NCBI RefSeq assembly: GCF_029238675.1 | Contig: NZ_JAQWFR010000004.1 | Location: forward strand, 1 to 64,000 | DNA: 64,000 nt | Direction: 5' to 3' | Source of the DNA: Oceanicoccus sp. | GTDB lineage: Bacteria; Pseudomonadota; Gammaproteobacteria; Pseudomonadales; Dasaniaceae | In this document: one piece after another, positions 17,350 through 25,896 of the stretch | Position numbering within the stretch: position 1 is the first letter of the stretch | Layout of the letters: each line of letters opens with the position of its first letter | Notes under the pieces: model-generated | The model's database searches: none | The model's input: the letters and a program-made list of their open reading frames with translations, nothing else | Told to the model about the DNA's origin: nothing | Translations under genes and position numbers: made by a program

Positions 17350-19149
17350 TTATTTTCTTGGCGGCGCCACTCTTAATACTTCTGCAATCGTGGTATCGCC
17401 TGCGGCCACTTTTTGTGCGCCGGATAAGCATAGGGTTTTCATACCTTCCTTCATCGATTGTTGACGAATTTTTTCGATATCCACCCGCTCATCCACATGC
17501 TCTTGCACTTCATCGGATAATAATAATATTTCATAAATACCCTGGCGCCCCAAGTAGCCAGTGTTACGGCATTCCAAACAGCCCTTGGGTTGATAAATCG
17601 TTGCTGGCTTTGGCACTTTCCAGGGTTTTGTTAACGAGGTCCAATCCGCTTCCGACACTGTATCGGGTTGTTTGCAATGTGGGCATAAGGTTCTGACTAA
17701 ACGCTGGGCCATTGCTCCCAACACGGTGGCTTTTAATAAATAAGGCGGCACACCTAATTCCAGTAATCGGGTCAGTGCGCTCGGGGCATCGTTGGTGTGC
17801 AGGGTGGATAAAACCAGGTGGCCTGTCAGTGCGGCTTGAATAGCCATCTCAGCGGTTTCCAAATCCCGGATCTCACCGATCATAATAATATCCGGATCTT
17901 GCCGCATTAATGCACGCACGCCGCTGGCAAAATCCAAATCAATATTATGTTGCACTTGCATCTGGTTAAAACTGTCTTCCATCATTTCGATAGGGTCTTC
18001 GATGGTGCAGACATTGACTTCTGAAGTGGCTAGCTGTTTTAAGCTGGAATATAAAGTGGTGGTTTTTCCGGAACCGGTTGGCCCGGTTACCAAAACAATA
18101 CCGTGGGGGTTTTTTATCATGCCATGCCAGCGGGCATAATCTTCGTTGGCTAAACCCAACTGTTCAAAACTTCGCAGCATCACATCGGGATCAAATATCC
18201 GCATCACCAGTTTTTCACCGAAGGCGGTGGGCAAAGTGGATAACCGTAGTTCCACTTCATTGCCTTGCGGGGTGACGGTTTTTAAACGGCCGTCCTGGGG
18301 TTTGCGTTTTTCTGCCACATTTAACCGACCAAGAATTTTTAAGCGGCTGGTAATGGCCATCGCCACCTGTAGCGGAAATTCACTGACGTTATATAACACT
18401 CCATCAATTCGGAATCGTACATTGCCGACTTCACGGCGCGGTTCGATATGAATATCACTGGCACGTTGGTCAAAGGCGTATTGTAAAATCCAGTCAACAA
18501 TATTAACGATATGCTGGTCATTGGCATCGGGGTCTTTCATATCCCCCAGTTCTAATAACTGCTCGAAGTTGGTGACGCCAGCAAAAGTTTTACCGGCGGC
18601 TTTGCCCGAAGCACCGCGCACGGACTTTGATAGCGAATAAAATTCTACCGTATAACGTTTCAGGTCAGCGGGGTCGATCAGCACACGTTTAATCGGCCGG
18701 CGCAGTACATGCTCCAGGTTGGACTGCCAACCATTCAGGTAAGGCTCGCAACTGGCGATGGTGACTTCTTCGGCGGAGACATCCACCGCCAGGATTTTAT
18801 GGCGCTGGGCAAACTCGAAGGACATTACTTCGGTAATGGCGGGTACGTTGATTTTTAGCGGGTCCAGGTTATAGACCGGCTGCTCGCAGGACAGGGACAG
18901 CCAGGCCAATAGTGCATCTATATTGAGGACGGCACCCGGGCGAGCGGCATCCGGTAGTTTCTGGTCAGCTATATAGCTAAGGGGGTGCCTGAGGGCATCT
19001 TGCTGGCTGCGGCTACTATTGAGCACCTGCACATGGTCTTTGTGACCGATGCGCTGGTCCCGCAGCAAATCATCCATCAGGCCCCGTAAATCCAAGGCTC
19101 GCTCCGCCTGTTTGGCCCCAAAAGCTGCATTGTCTGTTGAACCCGCCAT
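17350..19149 (-). CDS. Type II secretion/type IV pilus-type assembly ATPase (GspE/PilB family), isolated gene
   Basis: A 599-residue hexameric ATPase of the PilB/GspE group that powers pilus or pseudopilus assembly from the cytoplasm. The N-terminal GspE-N/MshEN-like domain spans about 60-180. The ATPase core has RASDIHIEP, Walker A GPTGSGKTTTLYS (near 355-365), the Asp box region and LVLSTLHTNDAPSA. A zinc-binding CPHC...CLEC module follows near 500-530. No pilC, pilD, pilin or other gsp genes adjoin it; it lies between glnE and a phosphate transporter. It could serve a pilus or secretion system encoded elsewhere, so no specific symbol is given. Confidence 0.88.
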   Translation of the reverse strand: MAGSTDNAAFGAKQAERALDLRGLMDDLLRDQRIGHKDHVQVLNSSRSQQDALRHPLSYIADQKLPDAARPGAVLNIDALLAWLSLSCEQPVYNLDPLKINVPAITEVMSFEFAQRHKILAVDVSAEEVTIASCEPYLNGWQSNLEHVLRRPIKRVLIDPADLKRYTVEFYSLSKSVRGASGKAAGKTFAGVTNFEQLLELGDMKDPDANDQHIVNIVDWILQYAFDQRASDIHIEPRREVGNVRFRIDGVLYNVSEFPLQVAMAITSRLKILGRLNVAEKRKPQDGRLKTVTPQGNEVELRLSTLPTAFGEKLVMRIFDPDVMLRSFEQLGLANEDYARWHGMIKNPHGIVLVTGPTGSGKTTTLYSSLKQLATSEVNVCTIEDPIEMMEDSFNQMQVQHNIDLDFASGVRALMRQDPDIIMIGEIRDLETAEMAIQAALTGHLVLSTLHTNDAPSALTRLLELGVPPYLLKATVLGAMAQRLVRTLCPHCKQPDTVSEADWTSLTKPWKVPKPATIYQPKGCLECRNTGYLGRQGIYEILLLSDEVQEHVDERVDIEKIRQQSMKEGMKTLCLSGAQKVAAGDTTIAEVLRVAPPRK

Positions 19150-19307
19150 GTAAATCTAACTCCTTCGATAAGCCGCTAATCTTCTGTCTTAGCCTTTAAG
19201 TATGGCCCAGTATGGCAGGGCCGCCAGCGGTGGCGGTGATATTAATCACAGCTTTGACCAGAGCATGGTGATGTACTTTTTCCGCCACGACAAATAATGT
19301 AATAAAA

Positions 19308-19325
19308 ATGTCATTTTTCTGAAAC
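19308..19325 (+). promoter_or_regulatory. Candidate Pho box upstream of the DUF47-Pit operon
   Basis: ATGTCATTTTTCTGAAAC matches about 14 of 18 positions of the degenerate PhoB-box consensus (two CTGTCAT-like half-sites spaced 11 bp). A TACAAT hexamer that could serve as a -10 box lies at 19344-19349. The gap between box and -10 is about 18 bp, longer than the roughly 10-11 bp usual in E. coli, which lowers confidence. Phosphate control would make sense for the downstream transporter. Confidence 0.3.
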
Positions 19326-19448
19326 AATAGCCTGATCTTCGAGTACAATTACGGCTTTCTGAACCTGTAAACTGGGCGGCTGTGCCTATTAGCCGGCCTG
19401 AAATATAGCTCGGATACAAATAACAATACCTATTCAAGGAGCTCACTT

Positions 19449-20126
19449 ATGGCTGGCAATCCCTTCGGGAATCTATTTGGCCAATCCCCTATTCGGCCTA
19501 TTCAAGAGCATATGGCAACTGCCCATAGCTGTGCGTCAAAGCTTAGCGACTATTTTGAAGCTGTGATCGCAAGTGATTGGGATAAAGCCAAAGATCTGCA
19601 AAAGCAGATTTCTAAGCTGGAAGGCGATGCCGACAAGCTGAAAAAGCAGGTGCGCCTGAATATGCCCAAAAGCCTGTTTATGCCGGTGCCTCGTTCTGAC
19701 TTGCTCGACCTGGTGGCCATGCAAGACAAAATCGCCAACTGCGCCAAGGATATTGCCGGCATTATGCTGGGCCGCAAGATGGTAATCCCTGAAAAAATAG
19801 CCCCTATTATGGTCGACTATGTGCACGAAGCCGTTGCCACATCAGCCCAGGCTCTCAAAGCGATTCAAGAAATGGATGAGTTGTTAGAAACCGGATTTCG
19901 TGGCCGTGAAGTCAAGGTGGTTGAAGAGCTGATTAAAGAGCTGGACCGTCTTGAACATAAAAACGACAAGCTTCAGGTTAAAGTCCGCGCCATGCTGTTT
20001 AAGCTGGAAAAAGACCTGCCCCCTGTCGACGTTATGTTTCTCTACAAAATCATCGACTGGGTTGGCGAATTAGCCGACCGCGCACAAAAAGTAGGCTCTC
20101 GCTTAGAGCGCTTGCTTGCCAGTTAA
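19449..20126 (+). CDS. DUF47/PhoU-like Pit accessory protein
   Basis: A 225-residue all-helical protein of the DUF47 family (TIGR00153 type), related in fold to PhoU. It begins NPFGNLFGQSPIRPIQEHM, has acidic and lysine-rich amphipathic helices throughout (for example KLEGDADKLKKQVRLNMPK) and ends with IIDWVGELADRAQKVGSRLERLL, all typical of the family. It is a cytoplasmic protein thought to modulate the adjacent Pit transporter. AAGGAG precedes the ATG. The pit gene starts 39 bp downstream, so the two form an operon. Confidence 0.9.
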   Translation: MAGNPFGNLFGQSPIRPIQEHMATAHSCASKLSDYFEAVIASDWDKAKDLQKQISKLEGDADKLKKQVRLNMPKSLFMPVPRSDLLDLVAMQDKIANCAKDIAGIMLGRKMVIPEKIAPIMVDYVHEAVATSAQALKAIQEMDELLETGFRGREVKVVEELIKELDRLEHKNDKLQVKVRAMLFKLEKDLPPVDVMFLYKIIDWVGELADRAQKVGSRLERLLAS

Positions 20127-20165
20127 TAAACACACTAATAACTAATAATTTTTCGGAAAAGAACT

Positions 20166-21449
20166 ATGTCTATTATTGCTGAGCACGGCCACATACTTTT
20201 AATAATGGCCTGCCTTTTTGGCTTTTTTATGGCCTGGGGTGTTGGAGCCAATGATGTTGCCAATGCTATGGGTACCTCGGTAGGGTCAAAAGCCCTGACT
20301 ATCAAGCAGGCGATTTTAATCGCTATGGTCTTTGAGTTTGCGGGAGCTTACCTCGCCGGTGGTGAGGTAACGTCCACCATTCGCAAGGGCATCCTTGACC
20401 CGGCCTTGATCAATAACTCACCAGAGTTACTGGTCTACGGGATGATGGCCGCACTCCTGGCGGCGGGTACCTGGCTATTAATCGCCAGTATGAAAGGCTG
20501 GCCGGTTTCCACTACCCACTCTATTGTAGGCGCACTGGTAGGTTTTGCCGCGGTAGGTATTTCGGTGGATGCGGTTAACTGGGGCAAGGTCGGTACTATT
20601 GTTGCCAGTTGGGTTGTCTCGCCAGTTCTCGCGGGAACTATATCCTTCGGCCTGTTTATGAGTGTACAAAAGCTGATACTCAATACCGACAAGCCGTTTC
20701 AAAATGCTAAAAAATATGTCCCCATGTATATGTTTGCTGTGGGCTTTATGATTGCCATGGTGACCTTGTTAAAAGGTCTAAAGCATCTGGGTATTGAGAT
20801 CGACCTCGGCCTGGGCAGCAAGTTTGCCAACGCTTTGCCCGTTGCTGCTGTTATCGGCATCATTGTCGCTATCATTGGTAAAGGTATGCTGGGCAAAGTT
20901 AAAGAAGAGGTGATTCCGGAAGATGGCAACCGCTTTGGCAATGTAGAAAGAGTGTTTGCGATATTAATGATTTTCACTGCCTGTGCCATGGCCTTTGCCC
21001 ACGGTTCTAACGATGTAGCTAACGCCGTTGGCCCACTGGCGGCGATTGCCAGTGTGATTGGCAGCGGTGGTGAGATTGCCAGCAAGTCAGCTCTTCCACC
21101 CTGGATTCTTTTGCTGGGCGGTGGCGGTATTGTTATCGGTTTGGCTACCTACGGCTTTAAGGTAATGGCAACCATCGGTAAGAAGATTACTGAACTGACC
21201 CCAAGTCGCGGTTTTGCTGCGGAACTGGGCGCTGCGACTACGGTAGTATTTGCCTCTGCAACGGGATTACCTATTTCTACCACCCACACTCTGGTAGGTG
21301 CTGTGCTGGGTGTTGGTTTGGCCAGGGGTATTGGCGCTCTGAACCTGCGAGTTGTTGGTAGTATCTTTATGTCCTGGGTGATTACTTTGCCAGCAGGTGC
21401 CGGCTTAGCCATTCTGTTCTTCTTTACCTTTAAGGGTATATTTAGTTAA
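20166..21449 (+). CDS. Low-affinity inorganic phosphate transporter, PiT family
   Basis: A 427-residue inner-membrane phosphate:cation symporter. Both inverted repeats carry the PiT signature: GANDVANAMGTSVGS near residue 27 and HGSNDVANAVGPL near 280. Each repeat also has a second motif, VSTTHSIVGALVG near 117 and ISTTHTLVGAVLG near 375. About ten to eleven membrane segments are visible, with a hydrophilic stretch around 240-260 (KVKEEVIPEDGNRFG). It is paired with the DUF47 protein as in many Pit systems. A strong terminator follows the stop. Some PiT-like proteins carry sulfate, but the DUF47 partner supports phosphate. Confidence 0.92.
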   Translation: MSIIAEHGHILLIMACLFGFFMAWGVGANDVANAMGTSVGSKALTIKQAILIAMVFEFAGAYLAGGEVTSTIRKGILDPALINNSPELLVYGMMAALLAAGTWLLIASMKGWPVSTTHSIVGALVGFAAVGISVDAVNWGKVGTIVASWVVSPVLAGTISFGLFMSVQKLILNTDKPFQNAKKYVPMYMFAVGFMIAMVTLLKGLKHLGIEIDLGLGSKFANALPVAAVIGIIVAIIGKGMLGKVKEEVIPEDGNRFGNVERVFAILMIFTACAMAFAHGSNDVANAVGPLAAIASVIGSGGEIASKSALPPWILLLGGGGIVIGLATYGFKVMATIGKKITELTPSRGFAAELGAATTVVFASATGLPISTTHTLVGAVLGVGLARGIGALNLRVVGSIFMSWVITLPAGAGLAILFFFTFKGIFS

Positions 21450-21471
21450 TCAGGTAATTCTGGTTTAAAAG

Positions 21472-21501
21472 GCGGCGCAGTTTTCTGTAGCTGCTTTTTT
21501 T
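21472..21501 (+). terminator. Rho-independent terminator after pit
   Basis: A GC-rich stem pairs 21472-21480 with 21485-21494 (one bulged A) around a TTTT loop, followed by a run of seven T. It starts 22 bp after the pit stop codon and closes the DUF47-pit operon. Confidence 0.8.
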
Positions 21502-21557
21502 ATGCCCGTAGTTCCCGACTAAAGCACCCGAGGGCAGGCTTCGGCAAAAATGACTAT

Positions 21558-21660
21558 CGTCATTCCCGCGAAGGCGGGAATCCAGTGCTGTAGATTTCCG
21601 CCCTGGCGGAAATAACAGCATAAGCATGCAGTCTGGATTCCCGCCTTCGCGGGAATGACG
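21558..21660. repeat. REPIN-like palindromic repeat, full-length copy A
   Basis: A 103-bp element bounded by CGTCATTCCCGCGAAGGCGG and its inverse. Each end is itself a small hairpin (ATTCCCGC, 4-base loop, GCGGGAAT). The interior contains TTTCCGCC..GGCGGAAA, a third hairpin. The interior is the inverse of copy C, so A and C are the same element in opposite orientations. It lies between the pit terminator and argE. Confidence 0.92.
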
Positions 21661-21744
21661 AGGGGTTCGGACGGGCACAGCAAGGGTGGTGTCAGTGGCA
21701 TTTAGTAGTATGATTCTGTAATACATCCATCAATGGAATAAACC

Positions 21745-22893
21745 ATGTCTACAGTCCCCCCTCTTCTCACCATGATGAACGAGCTACTCAGTGAAATCTC
21801 AGTCAGTTCAACCTCGGCCCAGTGGGATACCGGCAACCGCCAGGTGATTGATAAGCTCGCTGGCTGGTTAAGTAGCCTTGGTTTTAACTGCGAAATTATT
21901 CCTTTGGCTGAACAAGCTAATAAAGCCAACTTAATTGCCACCCTTGGTAGCGGGCCTGGTGGGCTGGTGTTATCCGGTCATACCGATACTGTACCCTTTA
22001 ACGAAGAACTATGGGATATGAACCCCCTTAGCCTGACTGAGCAAGATAATAAATTATTCGGCCTTGGCTCAACGGATATGAAAGGATTTTTTCCCATCGC
22101 GATTGAAGCGGCTAAAGCTTTTCTTGACCAACCCTTAAAAGAACCCCTGATTATTCTTGCTACCGCTGATGAGGAAAGCTCAATGGACGGCGCAAGGGAA
22201 CTGGCGGCGCAGGGCGCACCCAAAGCGCGCTTTGCGGTCATTGGTGAGCCCACGGATTTAAAACCCATTCGCATGCATAAAGGCATGATGATGAATGCTA
22301 TCAAAGTGGAAGGCCGCGCCGGGCATTCATCGAACCCAAGTTTGGGTAACAATGCGATGGAAGCGATGCATATTGTGATGGCGGACTTAATGGCCTTTCG
22401 GGCTGAGTTGCAAGAGCGCTATAACAACCCTTTATTTAAAGTGACTGTCCCTACGCTTAATCTGGGTTGTATTCATGGCGGCGATAACCCCAACCGAATT
22501 TGCGGCCAGTGTGAATTGCATTTTGATGTGCGTGCCCTGCCCGGCATGAATAACGCCGATGTACTTAATGAAATTTCCCAACGACTAAAACCATTGGCCA
22601 CACAACTTAAGGTTAATATCAGCCTACGGTCGCTGATCAAACCACTGGCACCTTTTGAGCAAAGCGCGGATTCTGTCTTGGTCAAAGCGGCGGAACAACT
22701 GACGGGGCATAGTGCCGAGTCGGTTGCCTTTGCTACTGAGGGGCCGCTGTTACAGCAGTTAGGGATGGAGACGATTGTGATGGGGCCCGGCTCTATTGAT
22801 CAGGCGCATCAACCTAATGAATATATGGCGCTCAACCAGGTACAACCGGCGGTGGATTTGCTCAAGCAATTGATCGGCCGATTCTGTCTCTAA
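21745..22893 (+). CDS. argE: Acetylornithine deacetylase ArgE
   Basis: Zinc-dependent M20-family amidase that converts N-acetylornithine to ornithine in arginine synthesis. The 382-residue length matches E. coli ArgE (383). Metal ligands are visible in SGHTDTVPF (His near 78), GLGSTDMKGFF (Asp near 110) and the catalytic/ligand acidic pair in ATADEESSMDG (near 142). The dimerisation domain insert begins with GRAGHSSNPSLGNNA. GGAA lies before the ATG. argA follows about 120 bp downstream on the same strand, separated by partial palindromic repeats. DapE/CPG2-type deacylases are related, but the length, motifs and argA neighbour favour ArgE. Confidence 0.93.
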   Translation: MSTVPPLLTMMNELLSEISVSSTSAQWDTGNRQVIDKLAGWLSSLGFNCEIIPLAEQANKANLIATLGSGPGGLVLSGHTDTVPFNEELWDMNPLSLTEQDNKLFGLGSTDMKGFFPIAIEAAKAFLDQPLKEPLIILATADEESSMDGARELAAQGAPKARFAVIGEPTDLKPIRMHKGMMMNAIKVEGRAGHSSNPSLGNNAMEAMHIVMADLMAFRAELQERYNNPLFKVTVPTLNLGCIHGGDNPNRICGQCELHFDVRALPGMNNADVLNEISQRLKPLATQLKVNISLRSLIKPLAPFEQSADSVLVKAAEQLTGHSAESVAFATEGPLLQQLGMETIVMGPGSIDQAHQPNEYMALNQVQPAVDLLKQLIGRFCL

Positions 22894-22944
22894 CGTCATT
22901 CCCGCGCCCCCCACGTCATTCCCGCGGGGGCGGGAATCCAGGCT
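22894..22944. repeat. Partial REPIN-like repeat (one truncated and one complete end unit)
   Basis: Two same-direction copies of the CGTCATTCCCGCG end lie at 22894-22906 and 22914-22926. The second continues through a complete hairpin (ATTCCCGC, short loop, GCGGGAAT) into CCAGGCTG. The first begins at the base right after the argE stop codon. The opposite end of the element is missing, so this is a decayed or rearranged copy. Confidence 0.8.
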
Positions 22945-23014
22945 GCCTCTTGCCCTAATACTCATTAGGCCCCACAATAAGCCAACGATTAATTCACCCA
23001 ATATAAAAAACACC

Positions 23015-24319
23015 ATGCCCACAAAAGATTACGTCAAATGGTTCCGTAACTCAGCGCCCTATATCAATGCGCATAGAGGGAAGACCTTTGTGCTGATGTT
23101 TAGTGGTGATGCGGTGGCGCATCCGAATTTTGCCAATATCATTCACGATATCGCTTTGCTTAACAGCCTTGGGGTAAAGCTTATTCTGGCCCATGGTGCC
23201 AGGCCACAAATTGAAGAGCGTGTTGCCCTCAGGGGGATCAGCTCGCGGATCGAAAACGATATTCGCATTACCGATGGCCCAACACTGGAATGCGTTAAAG
23301 ATGCCGCCGGTTCTGTGCGGGCACAAATTGAAGCACTGTTAACCATGGGCTTGGCCAACTCCCCCATGCATGGCGCACAAATCAGAGTATGCTCCGGTAA
23401 CTTTGTGGTGGCAAAACCTATTGGCATTCGCAACGGTGTTGATTATGAACATACCGGAATGGTTAGAAGAGTTGATACTCAGGGCATTGCAAAACAACTG
23501 GATGATGGCTCTATTGTGTTACTTTCGCCTACCGGCTATTCACCGACGGGTGAAGTCTTTAATTTGTCGTTGGAAGATGTAGCCACACAGTCGGCCATTG
23601 CGATGCAGGCTGATAAGCTGATTGTTTTTTCTGCGCAGGATGGCCTGCTGGATACCAGTGGTGATTTAATTCAAAACTGCTCAGTGAGTGAAATAAAATA
23701 TTTGCTCGATCATAGCGATGACCCGGAAACCGCCAGCTTGCTAAGAGCTATTGCTACCAGCGGTGAAAACGGTATCAGCCGCTGCCACTGTGTTAGCTAC
23801 AGCGACGATGGTGCATTGCTACAAGAACTATTTACCAGAGACGGCGCTGGTACATTAATTTCGCAAGATCACTATGAGCAATTGCGCACTGCTACGATTG
23901 AAGATGTAGGCGGTATATTAGAATTAATTGAACCCCTTGAAGCTGAAGGCTCGCTAGTAAAACGTTCGCGTGAATTACTGGAAAACGAGATCAATCTGTT
24001 TACTGTTATTGAAAGAGACGGGATGATTGTTGCCTGCGCAGGCCTTTATCCTTATGAAGAGTCTGCCTCAGGAGAAATTGCCTGCGTAGCCACTCACCCG
24101 GATTACAGAGGTGAAGATAGAGGTGAAAGATTATTAGCTGCCCTGGAAATGCAAGCACGGGAAAAGCAGTTGGCCAGTGTTTTTGTACTGACAACGCAAA
24201 CTGCGCATTGGTTTCAGGAATTGGGTTTTGTGGAAATTACGCAGCAGCAGTTGCCGGAAAAGAAAAAGCAGCTCTATAATTTGCAGCGCAATTCAAAAGT
24301 ATTTAGTAAGAACATTTAA
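23015..24319 (+). CDS. argA: Amino-acid N-acetyltransferase (N-acetylglutamate synthase) ArgA
   Basis: Catalyses acetyl-CoA + glutamate to N-acetylglutamate, the first and arginine-inhibited step of arginine synthesis. The 434-residue protein has the two-domain plan: an amino-acid-kinase-like regulatory domain (about 1-280; FRNSAPYINAHRGKTFVLMF, LILAHGARPQIEERV) and a C-terminal GNAT domain (about 290-434; CVATHPDYRGEDRGERLL, the acetyl-CoA loop, then LTTQTAHWFQELGF). The ribosome-binding site is weak. It follows argE in the same direction and converges with the dioxygenase gene 10 bp beyond. Confidence 0.94.
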   Translation: MPTKDYVKWFRNSAPYINAHRGKTFVLMFSGDAVAHPNFANIIHDIALLNSLGVKLILAHGARPQIEERVALRGISSRIENDIRITDGPTLECVKDAAGSVRAQIEALLTMGLANSPMHGAQIRVCSGNFVVAKPIGIRNGVDYEHTGMVRRVDTQGIAKQLDDGSIVLLSPTGYSPTGEVFNLSLEDVATQSAIAMQADKLIVFSAQDGLLDTSGDLIQNCSVSEIKYLLDHSDDPETASLLRAIATSGENGISRCHCVSYSDDGALLQELFTRDGAGTLISQDHYEQLRTATIEDVGGILELIEPLEAEGSLVKRSRELLENEINLFTVIERDGMIVACAGLYPYEESASGEIACVATHPDYRGEDRGERLLAALEMQAREKQLASVFVLTTQTAHWFQELGFVEITQQQLPEKKKQLYNLQRNSKVFSKNI

Positions 24320-24329
24320 CGCATTATAA

Positions 24330-25181
24330 TTAAAACAGGTTTGGATAATCTCGCCAGTAATACTGATATTCTTTTCCCTGCCAATGTTGATAAATACTTT
24401 CCCAATTTAAACCTTCGATGCGCCAACCATGATGCGGTTCCAGATTGGTTGAAAACACCGGCGCGCCATAATCACAAAAGCGGGTATCTACGCTAATCCT
24501 TACCAGGTCTTTGGCGGTATTCGATTCTGCTTTGTGAATAGTGCAGGAGTGAAAAAGAATCACATCTCCTTGCTCCACATTAGAAACATGCCACGTTGTT
24601 TCATCGGGAAAAATTTCACACTGCACACCCCCTACCCCATCGGCTGAGCCAATTTTTCTAACACCTTTTTTATGGGAGCGGGGTAATATTTTTAAGCGGC
24701 CCATTTGGTCATTGACATCATGCAGGGCTACCCAAATGCCTGCCATAGTCGGGCCAGCATTGTGTGAGTGAGCGTCCTGGTGGGGTGGTGTTTCAAAGCC
24801 GAGATTATTGGGAGTGGCGATGCGCGCCATTTTAATCGGATAAACAAAACAGGCTTTGCCCTGAAGTTTTTCCATTAGTGACTCGATAGCCGGTGAATGA
24901 AAAAAACTATGGAACGATTCCAGTGCCTGCATTTTTGGATACACTTCGTCCCAGATAGGGTCGGTTTCGCCAAACCCATCGCCCACTAATATCGGTTTGT
25001 GCCGGCTCTTATCAAAACCAATATAAGGCTCAAGTACCGCCAAAAAATCCTGCAAAAGTTGATCACACTGCTCGGCTGCCACATAGTTTTTAAAATGCAG
25101 ATAACCCCACTCCTGAAATCGTTGTTGTAAGGTGTGTTGGTCTTCCTGGATATCGGAAACGATCAGTGGCTGGTCAGGCAT
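24330..25181 (-). CDS. Phytanoyl-CoA dioxygenase (PhyH) family protein
   Basis: A 283-residue Fe(II)/2-oxoglutarate-dependent dioxygenase-like protein. The iron-binding facial triad is visible: His-x-Asp in TPPHQDAHSHN (near 133-135) and the distal His in LFHSCTIHKAESN (near 215), followed by the Arg in LVRISVDTRF that would bind 2-oxoglutarate. Bacterial members hydroxylate diverse small molecules, so the substrate is unknown. The ATG at 25181 was chosen over a GTG 13 codons upstream; neither has a strong ribosome-binding site. It is convergent with argA and lies downstream of a small gene ended by a strong terminator, so it probably has its own promoter. Confidence 0.85.
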   Translation of the reverse strand: MPDQPLIVSDIQEDQHTLQQRFQEWGYLHFKNYVAAEQCDQLLQDFLAVLEPYIGFDKSRHKPILVGDGFGETDPIWDEVYPKMQALESFHSFFHSPAIESLMEKLQGKACFVYPIKMARIATPNNLGFETPPHQDAHSHNAGPTMAGIWVALHDVNDQMGRLKILPRSHKKGVRKIGSADGVGGVQCEIFPDETTWHVSNVEQGDVILFHSCTIHKAESNTAKDLVRISVDTRFCDYGAPVFSTNLEPHHGWRIEGLNWESIYQHWQGKEYQYYWRDYPNLF

Positions 25182-25240
25182 ATTATAAGTTTTGTTCAGG
25201 TCGGTAGAATTTGGCAACACGATACCACTGTCTGGCAGGC

Positions 25241-25267
25241 AAAAAAAAGGGGCGGATAAACCGCCCC
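25241..25267 (-). terminator. Rho-independent terminator after the 85-residue hypothetical gene
   Basis: A perfect 7-bp stem (GGGGCGG 25249-25255 with CCGCCCC 25261-25267) and 5-base loop is followed, on the minus strand, by eight T residues (25241-25248). Confidence 0.92.
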
Positions 25268-25295
25268 AACATGCTGAGCTAACTTCTCGAGTGAG

Positions 25296-25553
25296 TTAGT
25301 GCACCGTGGCATCACAGTGTTTGTTAGACGCGCCATCTTCATAGCGGCAAGCTTCCATCCATAAAGGCCATTCCATGGGTAGTACGTCTTCAATATCTTG
25401 ATGAGCTTGCATTTGGTCCGCTGTGGGTAGCGTAGTCACGAAGTCCATCAGTTGATTCATAGTGTCGCGGGCCAAACACAATACATCGATATCATCTTGC
25501 TGCTGTGCCCAGATGATGCTGCTTTGTAGGCTATCGATATAGTTGTTTAGCAT
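25296..25553 (-). CDS. Hypothetical small acidic protein (85 residues)
   Basis: I do not recognise a family. From the ATG at 25553 the product is 85 residues, acidic and probably helical (LNNYIDSLQSSIIWAQQQDD, then VLCLARDTMNQLMDFVTTL), with an aromatic Met-Glu-Trp-Pro-Leu-Trp segment and a His-rich tail. There is no signal peptide or membrane segment, so it is likely cytoplasmic. The frame is open 12 codons further to a TTG, but AAGGGG at 25560-25565 sits 6 bases before the ATG and fixes the start. A perfect terminator 29 bp after the stop makes this an independent short transcript and supports a real gene. Confidence 0.7.
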   Translation of the reverse strand: MLNNYIDSLQSSIIWAQQQDDIDVLCLARDTMNQLMDFVTTLPTADQMQAHQDIEDVLPMEWPLWMEACRYEDGASNKHCDATVH

Positions 25554-25781
25554 GTCTTGCCCCTTGTGGCTGATTTGTTTTTGCTTCAATACCAGTACTA
25601 AAGCAATCGGCGGGCCAACTTTATAAACAAGGCTAGAATTGGCCTGTATCTTATTGATAAATGGAAAGAAATTGTTTTTACATGGATGGTATTAAGTCAC
25701 TTTTTAATCCGTGGCTGACGGAGTTTTGCCGCTAAAAAAGCGGAATATAGAAGCTAATTGGAGGGGGCGCCAAAAAACGGA

Positions 25782-25884
25782 CGTCATTCCCGCGCAGGCG
25801 GGAATCCAGCCTGCATGCTTATGCTGTTATTTCCGCCAGAGCGGAAATCTACAGCACTGGATTCCCGCCTGCGCGGGAATGACG
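25782..25884. repeat. REPIN-like palindromic repeat, full-length copy C
   Basis: A 103-bp copy in the opposite orientation to the copy at 21558. The end units carry a CAGG loop variant (GCGCAGGCGC) instead of GAAG, changed in both ends. It lies 12 bp beyond the symporter stop codon. The rest of the 343-bp gene-free interval around it (25554-25781) shows only a small CCGC/GCGG hairpin near 25728-25742 and no convincing gene. Confidence 0.92.
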
Positions 25885-25896
25885 GGGGCTTTCGAG

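Noticed and set aside
17241-17696. 151-codon plus-strand ORF across the glnE start and the ATPase 3' end
   Set aside because: Antisense to two well-supported genes, with no ribosome-binding site or recognisable domain.
21442-21726. Minus-strand ORF with VIPAKAGIQ and SRLRGND-like segments
   Set aside because: Translation of the REPIN-like repeat. Similar strings come from the copies at 25711-25940, 27442-27861 and 34836-35027, so these are repeat artefacts and not proteins.
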